A stretch of 49,494 nucleotides of DNA from Deltaproteobacteria bacterium. Lineage in GTDB: Bacteria > Desulfobacterota > Desulfobulbia > Desulfobulbales > Desulfurivibrionaceae. How positions within the stretch are numbered: the stretch's first letter is position 1; each line of letters opens with the position of its first letter. Under the pieces are notes generated by a model. The model made no database searches, was not told where the DNA came from, and saw nothing but the letters and a program-made list of their open reading frames with translations. Location of the stretch: NCBI GenBank assembly GCA_026388735.1, contig JAPLJG010000095.1:1-49494 (forward strand), written 5' to 3'. The position numbers and the translations under genes were made by a program. Shown piece after piece: positions 16,939-23,684 of this stretch.

Positions 16939-17349
16939 TTACGCCTTCTCGTCAAAAAGCAGGCCGGTCAATTCCTGGAGCTTTACCTGAAGCGCGAGAG
17001 CATCTTCCGAAGGAAACTGCCTTACCAGCTTGCCGCTCTTGCTGTCAGTGATCTGCACCACGACCTCGTTTGGTTTTTCAAGCACCCGAAAATTCAGCTT
17101 GGTATTGCCCAGAGAATCGAGACGCTGCTGCATCTCCTCCACCGCCTTGGCAAGTTCCTTGGCGTCGACAGGCTTCGGCTGCGCCTGTACCTTGGGATGC
17201 AGCTCTTTTTCTCCCAATGCAGACTGGGATGACTCACCGCCCTTGGCCACCGGAGCGATCTGGGATTTCACCCGATCTTCCCTTGCCACGGCGGGCGTCA
17301 CCGTTGTTACGCCAACTCCTTTGATCTCGGTATTTACGCTGGCATCCAT
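16939..17349 (-). CDS. flaG: FlaG family flagellar protein
   Basis: 136 residues: a Ser/Lys/Val-rich disordered N-terminal half, then the FlaG domain (about 62-136) with AVEEMQQRLDSLGNTKLNFRV, ITDSKSGKLVRQFPSEDAL and a C-terminal LTGLLFDEKA. FlaG proteins affect filament length or assembly near FliD; the mechanism is poorly known. It is the last gene of the fliD-fliS-chaperone-flaG set, 32 bp after the chaperone gene. GGGAGG lies upstream of the ATG. Confidence 0.87.
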   Translation of the reverse strand: MDASVNTEIKGVGVTTVTPAVAREDRVKSQIAPVAKGGESSQSALGEKELHPKVQAQPKPVDAKELAKAVEEMQQRLDSLGNTKLNFRVLEKPNEVVVQITDSKSGKLVRQFPSEDALALQVKLQELTGLLFDEKA

Positions 17350-17381
17350 GACATACGTCCTCCCGGTTGTTCAAATTTCCC

Positions 17382-17810
17382 CTACAGTTTGTTGCTGAGA
17401 TAGCTAGGCCGGGGAACCAGGCCCTTGTTAATATTGTACCCCTGCAAGACCTCTTTTCCCTTGCGCATTGCCAGGAGCTGTTCCTGCACTTCCAACTGCC
17501 GGGCCATGATGAGCTTTTGCAGCACATCCTCCTTAGCCAACAGTTCTTCCATAATTTTCTGAGCCCGGACGATACACTCCTTATTATCTTCCCCACAAGC
17601 AACTACTCTCTCAAGTGTCTGCGCAAGACTCTTGAAGGCCATCTCCCTGCTCTGCTGCCAAGGCAAAAGGTCGTTACAGTTTTCGGCGAGAAGCGCGGCC
17701 TGATGCTCCTGCTGCATGGCGGCAAAATCATCCGCCGCCCGGATAAAATCCTCGGACAGGCTATGAGCAAGCACATCACCCATTATTTCGGTCGAAGCCG
17801 AGATCTTCAT
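17382..17810 (-). CDS. FliT/FlgN-like flagellar export chaperone (probable)
   Basis: 142 residues, almost all helical and Gln/Glu/Leu-rich, with the C-terminal LLAMRKGKEVLQGYN segment seen in FlgN/FliT-type chaperones of many Proteobacteria. Position between fliS and flaG supports a role in guarding FliD or another export substrate. There is no signal peptide or membrane segment. Similarity in this class is weak, so the assignment rests on length, helix pattern, the Gly-Tyr tail and context. Confidence 0.65.
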   Translation of the reverse strand: MKISASTEIMGDVLAHSLSEDFIRAADDFAAMQQEHQAALLAENCNDLLPWQQSREMAFKSLAQTLERVVACGEDNKECIVRAQKIMEELLAKEDVLQKLIMARQLEVQEQLLAMRKGKEVLQGYNINKGLVPRPSYLSNKL

Positions 17811-17836
17811 CGCGTCCCTTTTTTTACTGATGCCCT

Positions 17837-18376
17837 TTAAATGGAAACAGAGAGTCCGCCCATCGCCATATGGGGCTGACAGTCCTCATATTCTGCCCGT
17901 TTTTTTCCACGAGGGGCAGCAGCACTCACCGGGCTCACCGCTGGAGGCCCATCCTCGATGCACGCCTCTACGGTTTTTACAGAAATCAGCTCTGCGCCCG
18001 ACTCCCGCATGGCAGTTTCCTCCCAGATTCTCTTGAGTCGTTCCAGATAGGTGCGGGCCTGACGCAGCATCTTTACATCCTGGGTCACCGAGACCCTGGG
18101 AAGTTCCACTAGGATTGCCCCATACAACCCACGCAAAAACTGGGCAGCCTCGGAATGGTCCTCGGACTTGATGGAGGCTTGCAGCTCGGTGATAATGGCA
18201 ATGGCCTTACCCAGATTCTCCCCGCGTTTCTTGGGGGTCTGTTCCCGGATTCCTTCCTCGGCGAGCTCGAGATGCACCAGCACCCTTTCATACAACATAT
18301 GGATCAGCTTCACCGGCTGAATCTCCGCCTGCTTTTCTGTTGTCCGATAGGCATCCAGCACTTTTTGCCCCACCAT
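17837..18376 (-). CDS. fliS: Flagellin export chaperone FliS
   Basis: 179 residues. The first about 125 residues match FliS: an AYRTTEKQAEIQPVKLIHMLYERVL helix and a LRGLYGAILVELPRV segment. The C-terminal about 50 residues are a non-conserved extension. FliS binds the flagellin C-terminus in the cytosol and prevents early polymerisation. I choose the ATG at 18376 rather than the GTG at 18382 because GAGGAGG would be too close to the latter. It is 52 bp after fliD and is the likely partner for the giant flagellin. Confidence 0.92.
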   Translation of the reverse strand: MVGQKVLDAYRTTEKQAEIQPVKLIHMLYERVLVHLELAEEGIREQTPKKRGENLGKAIAIITELQASIKSEDHSEAAQFLRGLYGAILVELPRVSVTQDVKMLRQARTYLERLKRIWEETAMRESGAELISVKTVEACIEDGPPAVSPVSAAAPRGKKRAEYEDCQPHMAMGGLSVSI

Positions 18377-18428
18377 GTGCACTTCCTCCTCATCAGGCTG
18401 AAATTGTTACAGAACTACCCCGGTTTCC

Positions 18429-19820
18429 CTAGTTGCTTGAACTTCCAGACTGCGTGCCATTCAGGCTGTTAAACTGTCCGGTCAGATAGGTGCCCATTGA
18501 CTTCATCTGGCTCATGTACTGATCCAGGGCAACGAACTGCTTGGTCAACATGTCATAGCGCTTGTCGAGCCGCGCCGTCATGTCTTCAATCTGCAATTGC
18601 ATATCATCGATTCTGGTCTGGGCTGCAGTCTTCTCCGCCTTGATCTGCCCGGTGTCGCTGGTCACCTCCCGGAGATAATTATTGACCTTGTCCCCTAGCC
18701 CGGTGATCCCCGCCGCACTGTCCCCAAGAAACAAAGCGGAAACACTGTCCGGCGAAGCCGAGATGGCGGCAGATAATTTTGTCGTGTCGATGGAGATGGT
18801 CCCGTCCCGATTAAACGCCATGCCCAGATCGAACATGTTGGTGACCAGACCTTTGCTGTCCGCCTTCACTTGCGAAGTCATCAGATTCTCAAGGGCATAC
18901 GGCAAATCCCGCAGGGTGCTTCTCGCCAGGATGCCAAAATCCTTGGTGTCATTATTGTACGCGGTGTTTTTGGAAACCTCCTGCACTGCGTCGTTATACG
19001 CCGCCACAAAATCCACGACTTTTTTTGTGACGGCATCATTGTTATTGGCCACCGAAACCGTGGAAATCCCCGCACCCTGCAGGTTCAGGGTGACCCCAGA
19101 AAGCACATCGTTTATGGCGTTGCCCTGGCGCTGGTAGCTCACGCCGTCAATGGTGACCTGGGCGTTGAGGTTCACCCCGGTCTGCCCCTGCACAGACATG
19201 GCAAGGTCCGGCAGCTGGGCTGTCATCTGGGTGATTTCCTGGTTACTGCCGGTCGCCTTCGTTTGCAGCACCAGCTTGTACGGAGTCACTGCGGAACCAT
19301 CATTGATCAGCGAAGCAGTAACCCCGGGATTGTCCGTATCATTGTTGACCAGATCCACAAGCCCGCTCAAAGTGGTACCATTAGCCACCGCCACGGTGAT
19401 GTCCGTCCCACCCACCCGGTAACTAAAGTTCTGGCTGCTGCCGGTGGTGTTAACGCTGGTGGTGGCAGCGGCCTTGCCAGCCGACATCCAGATGCTCTTG
19501 GTGGCCAGCCGGTTCACCGTGACCGACGTGCTCTGGGCGGCGGTGCCGTCGGCCACAGTGGCGGTGAACACGCTGGGGCTGGAACTGGTCACGGTCCTGG
19601 ATAAAAAAGTGGTGGAGAGGGAAAGATCAAGGGCGCTGCTCTTCATGGTCAACAGCTTGTTGTTGACCACAGTGAACTCGTCCATCTGGGACTTGGTGGT
19701 GGCGATCGTATTCTTCTTGGTGGTGATGACCTGATCATCCACAGCACGCAACTTATCAAGCATGCCGTTCAGGTCAAGCCCGGAGCCAACACCAAGTGAT
19801 GAAATTGTGCCTGTTGCCAT
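18429..19820 (-). CDS. fliD: Flagellar filament cap protein FliD (HAP2)
   Basis: 463 residues with a FliD N-terminal domain (TISSLGVGSGLDLNGMLDKL, residues 4-23), a middle domain rich in Ser/Thr/Val, a flagellin-IN-like segment (VTIDGVSYQRQGNAINDV), and the FliD C-terminal helices (QLQIEDMTARLDKRYDMLTK). FliD caps the filament and guides insertion of flagellin subunits. A sigma-28-like promoter lies about 60 bp upstream. It heads fliD-fliS-chaperone-flaG. Confidence 0.96.
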   Translation of the reverse strand: MATGTISSLGVGSGLDLNGMLDKLRAVDDQVITTKKNTIATTKSQMDEFTVVNNKLLTMKSSALDLSLSTTFLSRTVTSSSPSVFTATVADGTAAQSTSVTVNRLATKSIWMSAGKAAATTSVNTTGSSQNFSYRVGGTDITVAVANGTTLSGLVDLVNNDTDNPGVTASLINDGSAVTPYKLVLQTKATGSNQEITQMTAQLPDLAMSVQGQTGVNLNAQVTIDGVSYQRQGNAINDVLSGVTLNLQGAGISTVSVANNNDAVTKKVVDFVAAYNDAVQEVSKNTAYNNDTKDFGILARSTLRDLPYALENLMTSQVKADSKGLVTNMFDLGMAFNRDGTISIDTTKLSAAISASPDSVSALFLGDSAAGITGLGDKVNNYLREVTSDTGQIKAEKTAAQTRIDDMQLQIEDMTARLDKRYDMLTKQFVALDQYMSQMKSMGTYLTGQFNSLNGTQSGSSSN

Positions 19821-19876
19821 GGAGACCCCCTTGAATACCTCATTGCTGGCGAAGCGATCTTCCTCACCTAATTTTC

Positions 19877-19903
19877 ATATCGGCATTTCCCTTACGCTCT
19901 TGA
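19877..19903 (-). promoter_or_regulatory. Sigma-28 (FliA)-like promoter of fliD
   Basis: Minus-strand TCAAGAGC (19896-19903), 11-bp spacer, GCCGATAT (19877-19884). The -10 box matches 7 of 8 bases of GCCGATAA; the -35 box is weaker. Confidence 0.6.
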
Positions 19904-19910
19904 ATATTTT

Positions 19911-20025
19911 TACAAAAAAAGGGCGGCAGCCGTTTCCAGCTCCCGCCCCCTGTTGAGGTTATATGTTCGCCAACACCGATCCTCGGTGTTCAGCCCTTGC
20001 AACTTTCAGCTCGGGCCTTTCACCT
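19911..20025 (-). repeat. Copy A of duplicated flagellin 3' module with terminator
   Basis: About 115 bp nearly identical to copy B (20367-20485). It contains an almost exact 46-bp stretch ending in GGGCCTTTCACCT and the CCCCTGTTGAGGTTATATGTT block. A GC-rich hairpin (19921-19950) with a T run on the minus strand forms a rho-independent terminator. Confidence 0.85.
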
Positions 20026-20037
20026 TCTCATCCCCCA

Positions 20038-20235
20038 TCAGTCGCCCATCTGTATCAGGGAGGCAAGTTCGGCCAACGGAATGACCTCGATATCACTGGC
20101 GATACGGTATCGCTCCTTGCCTGGATACACTGGATACACCACATACTTGCGACTGGGGGCCAAATCTTCACAGGCAGCATGGAAGCCGCGCTCCGGTTTG
20201 GGACTCAGGCTGCGCTTGATTATCCTTGCAATCAT
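20038..20235 (-). pseudogene. C-terminal remnant of a DUF4143 AAA ATPase
   Basis: The frame encodes IKRSLSPKPERGFHAACEDL, then RKYVVYP...GKERYRIASDIEVIPL. This matches the last about 60 residues of the AAA-14/DUF4143 ATPases (normally about 380-400 residues). Nothing of the ATPase domain remains upstream. A 9-bp tandem duplication turns YVVYPG into YVVYPVYPG. There is no clear ribosome site. It sits alone between the two copies of the terminator module and looks like debris of a mobile or accessory gene. Confidence 0.7.
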
Positions 20236-20366
20236 GGAGTTACAGCACCTTAAATACAATGATATATTCAACTATTTTACAAAATTCTTCCTCGCTGCTC
20301 CGCTCTTCCCCGCGACAAGACGATTGACCTGCCCAGCAGATCACCTGGAAGTCTTCGCTTCATCTC

Positions 20367-20485
20367 TATAAAAAAAGGGGGGCGACAGCCTGTTACAGCC
20401 ATCGCCCCCTGTTGAGGTTATATGTTCCACCAAGATCGGTCCTCGGTGTCCAGCCCTTGCAACTTTCAGCTCGGGCCTTTCACCT
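20367..20485 (-). repeat. Copy B of duplicated flagellin 3' module with terminator
   Basis: It starts 18 bp after the flagellin stop codon. Tandem CCTTTCA-type motifs are followed by a hairpin (GGGGGCGA...TCGCCCCC, 20376-20409) and a T run on the minus strand, forming the flagellin transcript terminator. It matches copy A at 19911-20025. Confidence 0.88.
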
Positions 20486-20503
20486 CGGACCTTTCAGCCC
20501 TTC

Positions 20504-23401
20504 TTAGCCCTGCAGCAGGCTCAGAACAGTCTTGGAGCTTGCATTGGCCTGGGCCATAGCAAAAGAGCCGGCCTGGTTGAGGATCTGCATCTTGGAGAAG
20601 TTTGCAGCTTCCTCGGCAAAGTCAACGTCACGGATGCTGGATTCAGCAGACGCGATATTAACCTTGGTGGCGCTCAGGTTGGCAATAGTGGAGGTCAGCT
20701 GGTTCTGCACAGAACCGAGGTCAGACCGCACCTTATCCAGATCCTTCAGAGCGGAGTCGGCAACCGAGATCCCTACCTGAGCCCCTGCCTGGGTCAAAAC
20801 ATTGACCTCGGAAAGACGGGTCATGCTGGAGGTGCCAACCGTGCCGATAGCAGAACCGCTACCAGAGGTATTGGCGGCCAGGATGGTCCCGGCATCCAAT
20901 ACCGAACCGCCCTTCACATCCTGGGCATTGGTCATGGTGGTGTCGCCGGCCAAGGTAACAGCCAGATCCAACGTGTCCCCGGCAGCATGAGTAGTACCAT
21001 CGGTGCCGGTGATGGAGTTGGTCAACACGGTACCCTGAGCAAAGACACTACCCGCCTTCACCACAGAAGTAGCCGCCAGATTCATGGTGGAACCTGTGGC
21101 AACGGTTTCCGCCTGCCTCAAGGTGATACTCACCCCGAAATTGGAACCAGTGGACAGGGCCGAGTTGGCCGCCATACGGGAACCGATCGCCAAGGTCTGG
21201 GTCCTGCTGATGGCTGCGTTAGCAGACAGGGTCAGATCATTGGAGTAGGACACCGAACCATTGCCCAACGTGGAGTCAGCGGCAACTACAGTACCGGACA
21301 GCACGGTCATGGCAGCAGTCAGGGTAGCATCGCTATTCAAGATGATAGCATCATCCGAAGCCACCGATTGGGACGCCAAAGTAGAGCCTACGGCGACAAC
21401 GGAGCCTCCGGTTAACGTCATACTTGCGGTCAGGACAGCATCCCGTGACAAACCGATCGCATCGGCCACGGCCAACGATCCAGCGGCCACAATCGACCCG
21501 CTCTGCACTAGGGCAGTCGCCGCCATACTCATGGACCCACCTGTGACACTGTAGGCATTGGTAGACCCCATTTGAGCATTGTCGATGTGGCTGCCAGCGG
21601 TAAAGGTAGCGCCAGTAATCAAAGAAGAGGTCGCGGCCAGGTTGAGGGTGTCAGATGTCAAGGTATAGCCGGCAGTAAGCCCCGTACCAGCTGCGGTAAC
21701 AATACCAGAGGCGTCGAAGGTAAGCCCATTTTGTCCTGAAACAGCAATTGCGTCAGCAATTGACAATTTTGAGCCAACAGCAAAGATAGTGGCTGTTATC
21801 AATTGTGTTCCAGCCGTAAGCGTACCGCCAGCAGCACCGACAGTGATGGTACCAGAGGTGACCAGGGAGCCACCGGTCAAAACAGTGCCGGAGGACAACG
21901 TACTATGAGCGGCAAGGATTGAACCACTACCCAAGGTCAAAGCACCGGTGGTGGTAAGACCGGACGTCATGACCGATGTAGTAATGGCGGTATTGGCAGC
22001 CAGAGTTGTCCCAGAGCTCAGGATGGAATTGGTAGCCGCAACCAGGGTTTTAGCTGCGGTGACGGTGGTCGCGCCAATCGCCACACTCGAGGTGATGGAG
22101 GTGCCGGAGGCAAGCGACGTGGTGGCCTTCAGAGTAGAGCCAGCGCCAAGGACCGTTGCCGAAGCCGTGGAGGTTGTAAAAGTCGCAACCTGCATGGCAT
22201 TGGTGATGGCCGTGCCGGAGTTGAGCACCGAACCACTGGCCAGGGTGGAACCCGCAGCAAGGGAAGTGACCGCAGTGGTGACGGCGGTCAAGGCATTCAG
22301 CTCCATCGGATTCACCGTGGCCACTGCCAGGCCGGCAGTGCCGGCGTTAGACACCTGAACCTCGGCGGAACCGGTCTGGGTCAGGTTGATCACGCCCAGG
22401 GTGTTCATATCGGTTTGACCGAAAACCTTGTTGGTTCCGGCATTGGTACCATTCGTGATGCTGGTGCCCGTAACTTGAATGGCACGGCCATCGTTGGAGG
22501 TCAGGGTCAGTTTACCGGCCGCATCCACACTGGCAAAAACGCCATGCTCGGAGTACTTGCCGTTGATGGCCTTAACCAAGGAGCCGTCACTATCATTGGC
22601 CGCAACATTAACCTGACCGATGGCGATTCCGTTAATCTTAAAATCAGCATCAGTGGTTCCGGCAGCGACAGCCGCGCCAGTGGTTGTTTTCACCACGGCT
22701 TGTGCCGAAACCCCCAATACGTCACTCAGCTTGTTGATGGCGTCAGCCACCGCGCCCAGGCTGTTCTCGCGCTTATTATTGTTCTGGATGTCAATGCTGT
22801 TGAGGTTATAGGTTTGGTTTTGCAGGTTGCTGTACAAGGACAGCTGTGCCGTGCCGGTTCCACCAAAGGACAACTGCGAGGACGTAACATGCCCGACTTT
22901 GGTTGACTCTGCAGAGGCGATGGAGATACTTACCGTTTCCTGCGAGTAAGCACCAATCTGGAACTTTTTGTTGGTAAAATTGCCGGACAGCAGCTTCTGG
23001 CCGTTGAAGGCCGTGGTCTTTGCAATAGCATCAAGCTCTTCCAAGAGCTTGGTGATATCTGACTGAATGGCCTTTCTGGAGTCCGTGGTCTGCCCGTCCT
23101 GAGCAGCCTGGATGGACTTGGTCTTGATGGTGTTGACGATCTTGATGGATTCGTCCAAGGCGCCATCTGCGGTCTGCACCATGGAGATACCATCGTTGGC
23201 GTTTCTGACCGCCTGACCAAGGCCAAGGGATTGGGATTTCAGCGAGTCGGCGATAGACATACCCGACGCATCATCCGCCGCCCGATTGATACGCAGACCG
23301 GAAGACAATTTTTCCAGGGATGACGACAGATTGTTGTCGTTTCTGATCATATTGTTGTGCGCGGTCAATGCTGCAATATTGGTGTTAATTCTTAATGACA
23401 T
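20504..23401 (-). CDS. fliC: Giant flagellin with repeat-filled central domain
   Basis: 965 residues, about twice the usual size. The N-terminal D0/D1 region (1-170; MSLRINTNIAALTAHN, KLSSGLRINRAADDASGM) and C-terminal D1/D0 region (last about 90; SSIRDVDFAEEAANFSKMQI, ending LSLLQG) are canonical. A flagellin-IN-like segment (ADFKINGIAIGQV) lies near 255. Residues about 370-880 are low-complexity Ala/Ser/Thr/Gly/Val repeats of the type GSTLxxxTxLxSGTxI, suggesting a beta-solenoid surface domain. The many Ser/Thr are candidate sites for the pseudaminic acid made by the adjacent genes. AGGAGG precedes the ATG, and a sigma-28 promoter lies about 195 bp upstream. Confidence 0.95.
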   Translation of the reverse strand: MSLRINTNIAALTAHNNMIRNDNNLSSSLEKLSSGLRINRAADDASGMSIADSLKSQSLGLGQAVRNANDGISMVQTADGALDESIKIVNTIKTKSIQAAQDGQTTDSRKAIQSDITKLLEELDAIAKTTAFNGQKLLSGNFTNKKFQIGAYSQETVSISIASAESTKVGHVTSSQLSFGGTGTAQLSLYSNLQNQTYNLNSIDIQNNNKRENSLGAVADAINKLSDVLGVSAQAVVKTTTGAAVAAGTTDADFKINGIAIGQVNVAANDSDGSLVKAINGKYSEHGVFASVDAAGKLTLTSNDGRAIQVTGTSITNGTNAGTNKVFGQTDMNTLGVINLTQTGSAEVQVSNAGTAGLAVATVNPMELNALTAVTTAVTSLAAGSTLASGSVLNSGTAITNAMQVATFTTSTASATVLGAGSTLKATTSLASGTSITSSVAIGATTVTAAKTLVAATNSILSSGTTLAANTAITTSVMTSGLTTTGALTLGSGSILAAHSTLSSGTVLTGGSLVTSGTITVGAAGGTLTAGTQLITATIFAVGSKLSIADAIAVSGQNGLTFDASGIVTAAGTGLTAGYTLTSDTLNLAATSSLITGATFTAGSHIDNAQMGSTNAYSVTGGSMSMAATALVQSGSIVAAGSLAVADAIGLSRDAVLTASMTLTGGSVVAVGSTLASQSVASDDAIILNSDATLTAAMTVLSGTVVAADSTLGNGSVSYSNDLTLSANAAISRTQTLAIGSRMAANSALSTGSNFGVSITLRQAETVATGSTMNLAATSVVKAGSVFAQGTVLTNSITGTDGTTHAAGDTLDLAVTLAGDTTMTNAQDVKGGSVLDAGTILAANTSGSGSAIGTVGTSSMTRLSEVNVLTQAGAQVGISVADSALKDLDKVRSDLGSVQNQLTSTIANLSATKVNIASAESSIRDVDFAEEAANFSKMQILNQAGSFAMAQANASSKTVLSLLQG
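20890..22290 (-). repeat. Short-period coding repeats in the flagellin central domain
   Basis: Codons here encode repeated short units such as GSTLASGSVL, GTTLAANTAI and GSILAAHSTL with periods near 10-15 residues; the copies are degenerate at the DNA level. Borders are approximate. Confidence 0.8.
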
Positions 23402-23597
23402 GATTACTTCCTCCGTCCATGGTTGTGTTTGTTTGCCGGGAGAATCCTTTCCCCCGAAGTGTCACTCGGTCTTACCTTTTTTATCCTCGTTGTCTCATGC
23501 GCGCCCGGATGCCATCACCTCCTCGTTTCTTTTGCGGTTACGGGGGGAAAAAACATACCTACACACACCGATTAGGTTTTCCTCCCATCCATAGCTC

Positions 23598-23624
23598 GTA
23601 TCGGCGACTGCAGAAAAAGCTTAA
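23598..23624 (-). promoter_or_regulatory. Sigma-28 (FliA)-like promoter of the flagellin gene
   Basis: Minus-strand TTAAGCTT (23617-23624), exact 11-bp spacer, GCCGATAC (23598-23605). This is close to the TAAAGTTT-N11-GCCGATAA consensus. It leaves a leader of about 190 bases before the start codon. Confidence 0.8.
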
Positions 23625-23641
23625 TTTTTTTTTGCTGACCC

Positions 23642-23684
23642 ACAAAAAAAAAGGGCGACAGAGCTGAAATATCTTCCGCCCTTA
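23642..23684 (-). terminator. Terminator after the Maf-like gene
   Basis: AAGGGCG...CGCCCTT hairpin overlapping the Maf-gene stop codon, with a 10-base T run on the minus strand. It separates the glycosylation genes from the sigma-28 flagellin promoter. Confidence 0.8.

Noticed and set aside
20890-22290. Possible CRISPR-like or intergenic satellite array
   Set aside because: The repeats are within a single open flagellin frame, degenerate and without spacers.
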